Source: Mycobacterium sp. IS-3022 (GTDB lineage Bacteria > Actinomycetota > Actinomycetes > Mycobacteriales > Mycobacteriaceae). Taken from it: DNA of 64,000 bases. Below are positions 32,527 to 41,330 of the stretch, piece by piece. The notes beneath the pieces are model-generated. The model worked only from the letters and a program-made list of their open reading frames with translations, was not told where the DNA came from and searched no databases. The stretch's first letter is position 1. The number at the start of each line of letters is the position of its first letter. The position numbers and the translations under genes were made by a program. Location of the stretch: the NCBI RefSeq assembly GCF_001500065.1, contig NZ_LQIN01000049.1, positions 1 through 64,000 on the forward strand, read 5' to 3'.

Positions 32527-32958
32527 ATGGCCGACGTCGCCAACAAGAAAAACGGGCACGGGCACGGCGGGCGGTCGGTGGAACTCCGGGTCGCTGCCGA
32601 ACTCGAGAACCTAGCGGTGCTGCGCACCCTCGTCGCCGCGGTGGCAACGTTCGAGGACCTCGACTTCGACGCCGTGGCCGACCTGCGGCTCGCGGTCGAC
32701 GAGGCCTGTACCAGGCTGATCCGGTCGGCGGTACCCGACTCCGTGCTGCTGCTCGTCATCGACCCGCGGGAGGACGCCGTCATCATCGACGCGTCGACCA
32801 CATGCAAGAACTCCGACATCTTGGCTCCGGGCAGCTTCAGCTGGCACGTGCTCAGCTCGCTGACCGACGAAGTCAAGACCTTCCAGAACGGGCAGGGACC
32901 CGAGAACGCCCAGGTGTTCGGGATCTCCATGACGACGAGACGAGCGACGCTGCAGTGA
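32527..32958 (+). CDS. rsbW: Anti-sigma factor RsbW (UsfX), SigF inhibitor
   Basis: A 143-residue GHKL-fold anti-sigma factor. Residues about 15-75 (VELRVAAELENLAVLRTLVAAVATFEDL, DLRLAVDEACTRLI) contain the N-box helix; the rest matches mycobacterial UsfX. It binds SigF and is released by antagonists. GGGAGGT precedes the ATG at 32527; upstream in-frame starts reach into the promoter. Its stop overlaps the sigF start (GTGA), the coupled arrangement seen in M. tuberculosis. Confidence 0.93.
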   Translation: MADVANKKNGHGHGGRSVELRVAAELENLAVLRTLVAAVATFEDLDFDAVADLRLAVDEACTRLIRSAVPDSVLLLVIDPREDAVIIDASTTCKNSDILAPGSFSWHVLSSLTDEVKTFQNGQGPENAQVFGISMTTRRATLQ

Positions 32959-33743
32959 CGCCGCCGACGTCACAGGGTTCGTCGTCGCGTTCGAACTCTG
33001 AGTACGCGGATGTCGCCGACATGTTCCGCGAGCTGAAGGATGTGCCGGCGGACTCGCCGAGGTTCCAGCGGCAGCGCGATCGCATCGTCGAGCGCTGCCT
33101 GCCGCTGGCCGACCACATCGCCCGCCGCTTCGACGGACGCGGCGAACCGCGCGAAGACCTCGTCCAGGTGGCTCGCGTCGGCCTGGTGAACGCGGTGATC
33201 CGCTTCGACGTCGAGGCGGGCTCGGACTTCGTCTCGTTCGCGGTGCCGACCATCATGGGCGAAGTCCGACGGCACTTCCGCGACAACAGCTGGTCGGTCA
33301 AGGTGCCCCGGCGGCTCAAGGAACTTCACCTGCGGCTCGGCGCCGCGACCGCGGAGTTGTCGCAGCGGCTCGGCCGCGCCCCGACAGCCTCAGAGCTGGC
33401 CGCGGAGCTGGGCATGGATCGCGACGAGGTCGTCGAGGGCCTGGTCGCCGGCAGCTCCTACAACACGCTGTCGATCGACAGTGGCGGCAGCGGAACCGAG
33501 GACGCCCCCGCGATCGCCGACACACTGGGCGACGTCGACCTCGGCCTGGACCAGATCGAGAACCGGGAAGCGTTGCGGCCCTTGCTCGCTGCGTTACCCG
33601 AGCGCGAACGCACGGTGTTGCTGCTGCGGTTCTTCGAGTCCCTCACCCAGACGCAGATCGCCGAACGGGTCGGCATCTCGCAGATGCACGTGTCGCGGCT
33701 GTTGGCGAAATCCCTAGCGCGGCTTCGGGACCAGCTGCAGTAG
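32955..33743 (+). CDS. sigF: RNA polymerase sigma factor SigF
   Basis: A 262-residue group-3 sigma factor. Region 2 (LPLADHIARRFDGRGEPREDLVQVARVGLVNAVIRFD), region 3 (VPRRLKELHLRLGAATAELSQRLGRAPTASELAAELGM) and region 4 (LPERERTVLLLRFFESLTQTQIAERVGISQMHVSRLL) are complete and nearly identical to M. tuberculosis SigF. It directs stress, stationary-phase and envelope gene expression. GTG at 32955 is coupled to rsbW. The 3' end overlaps the convergent STAS gene by 30 bases. Many putative target promoters lie within 20 kb upstream. Confidence 0.95.
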   Translation: MTPPTSQGSSSRSNSEYADVADMFRELKDVPADSPRFQRQRDRIVERCLPLADHIARRFDGRGEPREDLVQVARVGLVNAVIRFDVEAGSDFVSFAVPTIMGEVRRHFRDNSWSVKVPRRLKELHLRLGAATAELSQRLGRAPTASELAAELGMDRDEVVEGLVAGSSYNTLSIDSGGSGTEDAPAIADTLGDVDLGLDQIENREALRPLLAALPERERTVLLLRFFESLTQTQIAERVGISQMHVSRLLAKSLARLRDQLQ

Positions 33744-34148
33744 CGGCCGATCGCTCTGTAGCGCTGAGAGCGCCGCCTCGACGCTGTCACTTACGGGCAG
33801 CGCGGCATCCGGATCGCAGATGCGCAGCAATCGGCTCACCGCGGGGCTCGGCAGCATCACCCAGCCGATCTCCTCGCCGGCAGTACGGACGTTGAGGGTG
33901 TGCAGCGCGGAAAACCCTGCGGTGCCGAAGAAATCGACTCCGGAAAGGTCGATCAGCAGACAGTCGAGCTCGCTGGCATGGCGCAGCGCATAGTCGATCA
34001 GGTCCGCAGCGTTCGCCGCGTCGATCTGGCCCTGCACGGTGATGATCGCGGTATCTGCTTGTAGCCGGCGGGTGGCGAAATGCGCGGTGTGGCAATCGTG
34101 GGATTCGACCAGTGCCGAATCGATCAGTGGGGTGTGAGAAACAGGCAT
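33714..34148 (-). CDS. STAS domain protein, putative anti-sigma factor antagonist
   Basis: A 144-residue STAS protein. TAIITVQGQIDAANAADLIDYAL and LLIDLSGVDFFGTAGFSALHTL form the core; the usual phosphorylatable Ser of the DSSG motif is replaced by Thr in GTAG. It could bind RsbW and release SigF. ATG at 34148 follows GGAG; 34160 is the longer option. It is convergent with sigF rather than in its operon. Regulation by phosphorylation at the Thr is inference. Confidence 0.82.
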   Translation of the reverse strand: MPVSHTPLIDSALVESHDCHTAHFATRRLQADTAIITVQGQIDAANAADLIDYALRHASELDCLLIDLSGVDFFGTAGFSALHTLNVRTAGEEIGWVMLPSPAVSRLLRICDPDAALPVSDSVEAALSALQSDRPLLQLVPKPR

Positions 34149-34458
34149 TTGTGACTCCATCAGTGAATGTGCAATTCGTACTGTGGTTCACGTCAAAATT
34201 TGGGGCCCTGCGTCTTCAAAGCCTTCGTAGCAGCGGCAGATGTGCTGCCCTGCCCGTGGATGACGTTTCCAGCTTGGCTGTGAACTCAACCTGTGATGAA
34301 CCCTACGCCGCATCTCGATCATCCACAATCGGTATCAACATCACCGGCATAGCCACAGGTCAACCGCCTGCCCCCTTTCCCGCGACCGTGCGGGTCTGTC
34401 GCACGACACGCCGCAACACCGCGGCACTTTGCACACGCTCGGGCGGGATCGCACACTT
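34149..34458. other. Intergenic region without a recognised gene
   Basis: A 310-base gap between the STAS gene and the nucleotidyltransferase gene, divergent on both sides. Parts are visibly lower in G+C than the neighbours (about 34161-34340). I see no tRNA, no convincing small gene and no SigF-type site; it presumably holds the two promoters. Confidence 0.5.
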
Positions 34459-35001
34459 GTGTCCGTGACGACGACGGTCGCCGGTGTGCTGCTGGCCGCG
34501 GGCGCGGGCACCCGGTACGGAATGCCGAAAGTCCTTGCTGAACAAGGAAAGTGGCTCAAGGCCGGTGTCGACGCGCTGCACGACGGCGGGTGCGCTGACG
34601 TGGTAGTCGTGTTGGGTGCGGCGATCGTCGAGGTGCCGCCGCCTGCGCGTGCGGTCGTCGCCGAGGCGTGGGCGGACGGCCTGTCGGCATCCGTGCGGGC
34701 CGGCCTGTCGGCGGTGGATGCCGAGTACGCGGTGCTGCACACCGTCGACACCCCCGACATCGGCGCCGACGTGGTGCGCCGGGTGGTGGCCGCTGCGGTC
34801 CGCTCGGCATCCGGGCTTGCGCGGGCCCGCTACGGGCAGGTGCCCGGCCATCCCGTGGTCATCGCGCGCAGGCACTGGGCCACGCTGCTGCGGCAAATCC
34901 ACGGCGACGAGGGCGCGCGGGCATTCCTGGCCGGCCGCGACGACGTCGTCGCAGTCGATTGCGCCGACCTCGCGACGGGCCGCGACATCGACGTGAAGTA
35001 G
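34459..35001 (+). CDS. MobA/MocA-like nucleotidyltransferase family protein
   Basis: A 180-residue NTP-transferase of the MobA-like type. The N-terminal GVLLAAGAGTRYGMPKVL is the nucleotide-binding loop with conserved lysine; HTVDTPDIG near residue 94 is the metal-binding Asp motif, and GHPVVIARRHWATLL the later conserved segment (GHPxx). MocA-type enzymes cytidylate or guanylate molybdopterin for molybdenum hydroxylases. No such hydroxylase lies nearby, so the substrate is uncertain. GTG at 34459 or 34465 could be the start. It abuts the convergent hypothetical gene. Confidence 0.75.
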   Translation: MSVTTTVAGVLLAAGAGTRYGMPKVLAEQGKWLKAGVDALHDGGCADVVVVLGAAIVEVPPPARAVVAEAWADGLSASVRAGLSAVDAEYAVLHTVDTPDIGADVVRRVVAAAVRSASGLARARYGQVPGHPVVIARRHWATLLRQIHGDEGARAFLAGRDDVVAVDCADLATGRDIDVK

Positions 35002-35325
35002 CTACTCCAACGAGTCCGCGAACCGCCGGACGGCGTCGCCTGCGGCCTGCGCGGCCTCGGCGTGGCCGTGCCGGGCACGCAGGGTGATGTTCCCGGTGGC
35101 CGGTGACAGCGTCACCTCGGCGAGCAGTTCACCCGTCGTCGGCTCGCACACCGCCCACGAATACATGGTGTCCGACTCCCACTGCGCCGCCCGCATCCGC
35201 ACATAACCGGCGTCGCTGTTGCCCAACTCCGCCAATGCGGGTCGGTCGTCGATGCGGTCGTCGCAGCGCAGCGCGCGTAGGTAGCACGCGCCCGCGTTGA
35301 TCTCCACTGGCTCCATGTCGCCCAT
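35002..35325 (-). CDS. Small conserved-looking protein, function unknown
   Basis: A 107-residue protein with a mixed alpha/beta pattern (AGACYLRALRCDDRIDDRPALAELG, DTMYSWAVCEPTTGELLAEVTL). The middle resembles the start of GNAT acetyltransferases, but the acetyl-CoA-binding part is missing, so it may be a truncated relative or an unrelated fold. ATG at 35325 or 35316. It is convergent with the nucleotidyltransferase gene (adjacent stops) and downstream of a long inverted repeat. Confidence 0.55.
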   Translation of the reverse strand: MGDMEPVEINAGACYLRALRCDDRIDDRPALAELGNSDAGYVRMRAAQWESDTMYSWAVCEPTTGELLAEVTLSPATGNITLRARHGHAEAAQAAGDAVRRFADSLE

Positions 35326-35331
35326 CTAGCG

Positions 35332-35389
35332 CGAGCAGACACGAAGTGACCCAAAATTGCCGCTTTTCAGGACACTTCGCGTCTGCTCG
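35332..35389. repeat. Long inverted repeat, possible terminator of accA3
   Basis: Arms CGAGCAGACACGAAGTG (35332-35348) and CACTTCGCGTCTGCTCG (35373-35389) pair with one mismatch across a 24-base loop. It fills the gap between accA3 and the next gene. The size suggests a stable hairpin in the transcript or a dispersed mycobacterial repeat; no U-tract follows. Confidence 0.7.
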
Positions 35390-35401
35390 GCGGGATTGTC
35401 C

Positions 35402-37204
35402 TTACTTGATCTCGGCCAGCACCGTGCCCTGGGTGATGGCGGCGCCGGGCTCGACGGCCAGGCCGGTGACGGTGCCGTCCTTGTGCGCGGTGACGGGGTT
35501 TTCCATCTTCATCGCCTCGAGCACCACGACGAGGTCGCCGGCGGAGACCTGCTGTCCCTCCTCGACGGCGACCTTGACCACCGTACCCTGCATCGGCGCG
35601 GTCACCGCGTCGCCGGACGCGGCCGCTCCGCCGCCCCCGCCGCGCTTGCGCGCCTTGGGCTTCTTACGAACAACACTGCCGGCATTTCCGCTTACAGCGC
35701 CGCCGCCGCCGAGCGCCAGGTCACCGGGCAGCGACACCTCGAGGCGCCGGCCGCCGACCTCCACGACAACGGTCTGCCGTGGGACGGTGTCCTCTTCCTC
35801 GATCGGGTCGCCACCGGTGAACGGTTCGATGGAGTTGTCCCACTCGGTCTCGATCCAGCGGGTGTGCACCGTGAAGCCGTTGTCGTCGCCGATGAAGGCG
35901 GGATCGGACACCACGGCGCGGTGGAACGGGATGACCGTGGCCAGGCCCTCGACGGTGAACTCGTCGAGCGCGCGACGCGAACGCTCCAGGGCCTCTTGGC
36001 GATTCGCGCCGGTGACGATCAGCTTGGCCAGCATCGAGTCGAACTGACCGCCGATCACCGAACCGGTCTCCACGCCGGAGTCCAGGCGGATACCGGGGCC
36101 CTGCGGGGCCTCGAACTTCGTCACCGGACCCGGTGCCGGCAGGAAGCCGCGTCCGGCGTCCTCGCCGTTGATGCGGAACTCGATGGAGTGCCCGCGCGGC
36201 GTCGGATCCTCGGTGATGTCGAGCGGTTCGCCGTTGGCGATGCGGAACTGCTGGCGCACCAGGTCGATGCCCGAGGTCTCCTCGGTCACCGGGTGCTCGA
36301 CCTGCAGGCGGGTGTTGACCTCGAGGAACGAGATCAGGCCGTCCTGGCCGACGAGGTACTCGACGGTGCCGGCGCCGTAGTATCCGGACTCCTTGCAGAT
36401 GCGCTTGGCCGACTCGTGGATCTCCTTGCGCTGCGCGTCGGTGAGAAATGGCGCGGGCGCCTCCTCGACCAGTTTCTGGAAGCGGCGCTGCAGCGAGCAG
36501 TCCCGGGTGCCGGCGACGACGACGTTGCCGTGCTGGTCGGCGATCACCTGCGCCTCGACGTGTCGGGGCTTGTCCAGATAGCGCTCGACGAAGCACTCAC
36601 CGCGGCCGAACGCCGCGACCGCCTCGCGGACCGCCGATTCGTACAGTTCGGGGATCTCCTCGATGGTGCGGGCCACCTTCATACCGCGGCCGCCGCCGCC
36701 GAAGGCGGCCTTGATCGCGATCGGCACGCCGTACTCCTCGGCGAACGCGACGACCTCGTCGGCGTTCTTGACCGGATCCGGTGTGCCCGGCACCAGCGGA
36801 GCCTTGGCGCGCGCGGCGATGTGGCGCGCGGTGACCTTGTCGCCGAGGTCGCGGATGGACTGCGGGCTGGGCCCGATCCAGATCAGGCCCGCGTCGATGA
36901 CCGCCTGTGCGAAATCGGCGTTCTCGGAGAGGAACCCGTAGCCCGGGTGCACCGCGTTGGCACCGGACTTCTCGGCGGCGTCGAGCAGCTTCTCGAAGAC
37001 CAGATAGGACTCCGCCGACGTCTGGCCGCCGAGGGCGAAAGCCTCGTCGGCGAGCCGGACGTGAGGGGCGTCGGCGTCGGGTTCGGCGTACACGGCCACG
37101 CTCTGCAGCCCCGCATCCTTGGCGGCCCTGATCACCCGAACCGCGATCTCCCCGCGATTGGCGACCAGCACCTTGGAGATCTTCGAGCTGGCGTGACTTG
37201 CCAC
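35402..37204 (-). CDS. accA3: Acyl-CoA carboxylase alpha subunit AccA3 (biotin carboxylase and BCCP)
   Basis: A 600-residue fusion of biotin carboxylase and biotin carboxyl carrier protein. KVLVANRGEIAVRVIRAA opens the first domain, GGGGRGMKV is the ATP loop near 165, and EVNTRLQVEHPVTE is present near 290; a flexible linker (GGGGG, Lys/Arg-rich) precedes the carrier with the biotinylated lysine in EAMKMEN near 567. It supplies carboxybiotin to AccD4, AccD5 and AccD6 complexes making malonyl- and methylmalonyl-CoA. GTG at 37204 follows AGGAGG at ideal spacing; M. tuberculosis AccA3 begins at the same place. Confidence 0.96.
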   Translation of the reverse strand: MASHASSKISKVLVANRGEIAVRVIRAAKDAGLQSVAVYAEPDADAPHVRLADEAFALGGQTSAESYLVFEKLLDAAEKSGANAVHPGYGFLSENADFAQAVIDAGLIWIGPSPQSIRDLGDKVTARHIAARAKAPLVPGTPDPVKNADEVVAFAEEYGVPIAIKAAFGGGGRGMKVARTIEEIPELYESAVREAVAAFGRGECFVERYLDKPRHVEAQVIADQHGNVVVAGTRDCSLQRRFQKLVEEAPAPFLTDAQRKEIHESAKRICKESGYYGAGTVEYLVGQDGLISFLEVNTRLQVEHPVTEETSGIDLVRQQFRIANGEPLDITEDPTPRGHSIEFRINGEDAGRGFLPAPGPVTKFEAPQGPGIRLDSGVETGSVIGGQFDSMLAKLIVTGANRQEALERSRRALDEFTVEGLATVIPFHRAVVSDPAFIGDDNGFTVHTRWIETEWDNSIEPFTGGDPIEEEDTVPRQTVVVEVGGRRLEVSLPGDLALGGGGAVSGNAGSVVRKKPKARKRGGGGGAAASGDAVTAPMQGTVVKVAVEEGQQVSAGDLVVVLEAMKMENPVTAHKDGTVTGLAVEPGAAITQGTVLAEIK

Positions 37205-37300
37205 TGCGCCTCCTGACGGCATGTTCTCTAAGAAACGTCTTTAGGAATGTAACCCGGGAAAGTTTAAGGGGCGTAGCCGAGGGCTCGGCGAGGCGGTCCC

Positions 37301-37314
37301 TTACCGGTCGGTAA
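37301..37314. promoter_or_regulatory. Palindrome between accA3 and sufE, candidate operator
   Basis: TTACCG-GT-CGGTAA, a perfect inverted repeat with 6-base arms, lies upstream of accA3 (start 37204) and just beyond the sufE stop (37328). Short dyads of this kind are often TetR-family operators. A transcriptional hairpin is less likely because the arms are short. Confidence 0.4.
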
Positions 37315-37327
37315 CTGAAGAAATCGG

Positions 37328-37737
37328 TCAGCGGAGCCGGTTCTTGATGCGCGTGAGCATCGCGGACATACCGCGCAGCCGCAGCGGGCTGATCAGCGCC
37401 GCGAGGCCCAGCTCGGAGTAGAAGTCGTCGGGCACACCGAGGATTTCCTCGGCCGTGAGATCGTCCAGCCCGGTCGCCAGAATCGCGGCGAAACCGCGGG
37501 TCGTGGGGGCTTCGGCGGGCGCGCTGAAAAACAGCCGGACGTGTTCGCGGTCGTCCGCGTCGACATGCAGGAACAGCGGGGACTGGCACTCGGGCACCGG
37601 CTCCATCGCGGCCTCTTCGAGGTCGGCGGGCAGCGGCGGCAGCTCGTTGGCGAACTCCAGCAGCAGTTGCAGCTTGTCCTGGCCCTGGACCTCTTTGAAG
37701 TCCGAGACCACCTCGGCCAGCGCGGCCGGCATCGCGG

Positions 37738-37741
<4 letters not shown>
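37328..37741 (-). CDS. SufE-like cysteine desulfurase-stimulating protein (Rv3284-like)
   Basis: A 137-residue SufE-family protein. The sulfur-accepting cysteine is in VPECQSP near residue 50, followed by ADDREHVRLFFSAPAEAPTTRGFAAIL and the LGLAALISPLRLRGMSAML helix. SufE takes persulfide sulfur from a cysteine desulfurase for Fe-S or thio-cofactor assembly. It overlaps sseA by ATGA, so sulfur-transfer functions are coupled, as in M. tuberculosis Rv3283-Rv3284. Confidence 0.9.
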
Positions 37742-38634
<893 letters not shown>

Positions 38635-38643
38635 ACCGCAAGC

Positions 38644-39285
38644 CTACTCAGGCCGATTCGCCTGCCAAAGCTCGGCAAGGGACAGGCCGGCGTCCCCGAT
38701 CAGCCTGCGGACGAGCGGTAGTCCGATGCCGATCACGGAGGACGGATCGCCGTCCACCCCGTCGACGAACCAGCCGCCCAGCCCGTCGAGCGTGAATCCG
38801 CCCGCCACCGCGGTCGGCTCGCCGCTGCCGATGTAGTACTCGAGATCGCGCGGCGACGGCACCCCGAAACGGACCGTGGTGGCCGCCGACTCGGCAACCC
38901 GGTGCTGGACGACGTTGTCGCGCAACCGGACCACGCAATGCCCGGTGTACAGCTGCCCGGAGCTGCCCGCCATCCGCTTCCAGCCGGCCAACGCCGCGTC
39001 CGGTGCCGGTGGCTTGCCCAGCAGCTCCCCGTCGAAGTAGAGCATCGAGTCACACCCGATCACGACGCAATCCGCGGCGACCGCGGGCTCGAGGCCGTCG
39101 AGCACCGCGTCAGCTTTCGCCGCCGCCAGCGCGACCGTCACCTCGGCGGGGGTGGCAGCGGGGTGCAGGCCGGCGGCGACGGCATCCTCGTCGACGCCGG
39201 ACACGATGACGAGAGGATCGATCCCGGCCTGCCGCAACACCTTTCGGCGACCGGGCGACGCGGACGCGAGGACTACCCGCGTCAC
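38644..39285 (-). CDS. maf: Maf-like nucleoside triphosphate pyrophosphatase
   Basis: A 213-residue Maf protein. It begins VVLASASPGRRKVLRQAGI (the SxSPRR-type loop), with a GCDSMLYFDGELLGKP motif near residue 74 and VAGGFTLDGLGGWFVDGVDGDPSSVIGIGLPLV near the C-terminus. Such enzymes hydrolyse non-canonical or excess NTPs to NMPs. The GTG start overlaps the accE5 stop (GTGA), putting it in the accD5-accE5 operon, as Rv3282 is. Confidence 0.92.
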   Translation of the reverse strand: MTRVVLASASPGRRKVLRQAGIDPLVIVSGVDEDAVAAGLHPAATPAEVTVALAAAKADAVLDGLEPAVAADCVVIGCDSMLYFDGELLGKPPAPDAALAGWKRMAGSSGQLYTGHCVVRLRDNVVQHRVAESAATTVRFGVPSPRDLEYYIGSGEPTAVAGGFTLDGLGGWFVDGVDGDPSSVIGIGLPLVRRLIGDAGLSLAELWQANRPE

Positions 39286-39551
39286 CGTCGGCGCATGTGT
39301 GTCCGTTCCACGAGCGTCACCCGCTGCCAGCTGAACGGCGTGTAGCGCAGCCGGTCGACCGGATGACCCCAGAGGTTCTCCTCCTGCTCGCGCGGCTCGC
39401 CGGGGACGCTCGAGGCGGCGGCCAGCACGGCCATCAGCGCGGCCATCTCCTCGTCCGTCGGCTCACCCCTGACGACCTGGAGGTGCGCCTCGTGATCGGT
39501 GAGCACCTCGTTCGGCCCGCTCACAGGAGCCTCATTGTTCGCCCCGCTCAC
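39282..39551 (-). CDS. accE5: Acyl-CoA carboxylase epsilon subunit AccE5
   Basis: An 89-residue protein. HLQVVRGEPTDEEMAALMAVLA is the epsilon-subunit core, and the C-terminus ends in the mycobacterial RLRYTPFSWQRVTLVERTHMRRR pattern in shorter form than M. tuberculosis AccE5 (177 residues, with a longer N-terminal region). It stabilises the AccA3-AccD5 propionyl-CoA carboxylase. GTG at 39551 overlaps the accD5 stop; a second GTG at 39524, in an almost identical GTGAGCGGG context, is a possible alternative. Confidence 0.88.
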   Translation of the reverse strand: MSGANNEAPVSGPNEVLTDHEAHLQVVRGEPTDEEMAALMAVLAAASSVPGEPREQEENLWGHPVDRLRYTPFSWQRVTLVERTHMRRR

Positions 39552-41188
39552 AGGGGGATGTTCCCGTGCTTCTTCGGCGGCACCTGCGCGATCTTGCGTT
39601 CCAGCAGGCGTAGCGCGGTCGCGACGTAGCCGCGGGTGTGCGACGGCGGGATGACCGCGTCGACGTAGCCGCGTTCGGCCGCGATGTAGGGGTTGACCAG
39701 AGTGTCCTCGTACTCCTGCTGGAGTTGCAGCCGCAGCGCGTCGACGTCCTCGCCGCTCTTGGCGGCCTCCTTGAGCTTCGAGCGGTAGACGAAACCGACG
39801 GCGCCCGAAGCGCCCATCACGGCGATCTGCGCGGTCGGCCAGGCCACGTTGACGTCGGCGCCCATCTCCTTGGAGCCCATCACGCAGTAGGCGCCGCCGT
39901 AGGCCTTGCGGGTGATCACCGTGATCTTGGCGACCGTGGCTTCGCCGTAGGCGTAGAGCAGCTTGGCGCCGCGCCGGATGATGCCGTTGTACTCCTGATC
40001 GGTGCCTGGCAGGAAGCCCGGCACGTCGACCAGCATCACGATGGGGACGTTGAAGCAGTCGCAGGTTCGCACGAACCGGGCCGCCTTCTCGGAGGCGTTG
40101 ATGTCGAGGCAGCCCGCGAACTGCGTCGGCTGGTTGGCCACGATGCCCACCGGGCGCCCCTCGATGCGGCCGAACCCGACGATGATGTTCTGCGCGTAAC
40201 CGGCCTGCACCTCGAGGAACTCGTCGTCGTCCAGCATGCGAACGATGACCTCGTGCATGTCGTAGGGCTGGTTCGGCGAATCCGGAATCAGCGTGTCCAG
40301 CTCGAGGTCCTCTTCGGTGAGGTTCTCCTCGATGGCGCCCTCGGGCGCCGACGCGGGATAGCGCGGCGGGTCGGCCCGGTTGTTGGACGGCAAGTACGAC
40401 AGCAGTTCGCGGACGTAGTCGAACGCGTCCTGCTCGCCGGAGGCCACGTAATGCGCCAGCCCGGACTTCGCCATGTGCGTGTGCGCGCCGCCGAGCTCTT
40501 CCATCGTCACCTCTTCGCCGGTGACGGTCTTGATGACGTCCGGCCCGGTGATGAACATCTGGCTGGTCTGGTCGACCATGACGACGAAATCGGTGAGCGC
40601 GGGGGAGTAGACGTGACCACCGGCCGCGGCGCCCATGATGAGCGAGATCTGGGGGATGACGCCCGAGGCCCGGATGTTGTTGTGGAAGATGTTGCTGTAC
40701 AGGCCGAGCGAGACGACGCCCTCCTGGATGCGCGCGCCCGCACCGTCGTTGATGCCGATCAGCGGCCGCCCGGTCTTGATCGCGAGTTCCTGCACCTTGA
40801 CGATCTTCTCGCCGTAAACCTCGCCGAGGCTGCCGCCGAAGACGGTCGCGTCCTGGCTGAAGATGCACACTTCGCGACCGTCGATGGTGCCGTACCCGGT
40901 CACCACGCCGTCGCCCAGCGGCCGGTTGGCCTCCAGCCCGAAGTTCGTGCTGCGGTGCCGGGCCAGCGCGTCGAGCTCCACGAAGGAACCCTCGTCCAGC
41001 AGAGCCAGAATGCGCTCGCGAGCGGTGAGCTTGCCCTTGGCATGCGTCTTCTCGACCGCCTCCTCGCCGACCGGGTGCAGCGTCTCCTCGGCTCGCCTAC
41101 GCAGATCGGCGAGCTTGCCCGCGGTGGTGTGGATGTCGATCTCGTGTTCGCCTGACGGCTCGGCCGACGGCTGTTGAACGGAGGTCAT
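39548..41188 (-). CDS. accD5: Propionyl-CoA carboxylase beta subunit AccD5
   Basis: A 546-residue carboxyltransferase (M. tuberculosis AccD5 is 548). It has KGKLTARERI near residue 55, the GGSLGEVYGEKI segment, MGAAAGGHVYSPALTDF near 160 and the second crotonase half DVPGFLPGTDQEYNGIIRRGAKLLYAYGEA near 380. It transfers carboxyl from biotin to propionyl-CoA to give methylmalonyl-CoA for methyl-branched lipids. GGAGGTC precedes the ATG at 41188 (read on the minus strand as a weak site). It is divergent from birA. Confidence 0.95.
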   Translation of the reverse strand: MTSVQQPSAEPSGEHEIDIHTTAGKLADLRRRAEETLHPVGEEAVEKTHAKGKLTARERILALLDEGSFVELDALARHRSTNFGLEANRPLGDGVVTGYGTIDGREVCIFSQDATVFGGSLGEVYGEKIVKVQELAIKTGRPLIGINDGAGARIQEGVVSLGLYSNIFHNNIRASGVIPQISLIMGAAAGGHVYSPALTDFVVMVDQTSQMFITGPDVIKTVTGEEVTMEELGGAHTHMAKSGLAHYVASGEQDAFDYVRELLSYLPSNNRADPPRYPASAPEGAIEENLTEEDLELDTLIPDSPNQPYDMHEVIVRMLDDDEFLEVQAGYAQNIIVGFGRIEGRPVGIVANQPTQFAGCLDINASEKAARFVRTCDCFNVPIVMLVDVPGFLPGTDQEYNGIIRRGAKLLYAYGEATVAKITVITRKAYGGAYCVMGSKEMGADVNVAWPTAQIAVMGASGAVGFVYRSKLKEAAKSGEDVDALRLQLQQEYEDTLVNPYIAAERGYVDAVIPPSHTRGYVATALRLLERKIAQVPPKKHGNIPL

Positions 41189-41233
41189 GGTCGTCGATGC
41201 TAACGAATGAGGCGCGCGGGACTGACGGCGCGT

Positions 41234-41251
41234 CCTTAAGGTCTCCTTAAG
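41234..41251. repeat. Direct repeats in the accD5-birA intergenic region
   Basis: CCTTAAG occurs twice, at 41234-41240 and 41245-41251, 11 bases apart (one helical turn). Each contains the palindrome CTTAAG. The 142-base divergent gap holds the promoters of both genes, so this could be a shared regulator site. Confidence 0.4.
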
Positions 41252-41330
41252 CTGCCTCGCGCACCGTGTGGAGAGCCGCCGGTGGTAGTAGTGAGGGCTC
41301 AACGAGTCTTCAGATGGGAGTCCGATTCCG

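Noticed and set aside
39282..40868. A 528-codon minus-strand frame ending with AccE5
   Set aside because: Only the last 89 codons match AccE5; the rest is a shadow of accD5, rich in Arg and Gly, with no domain.
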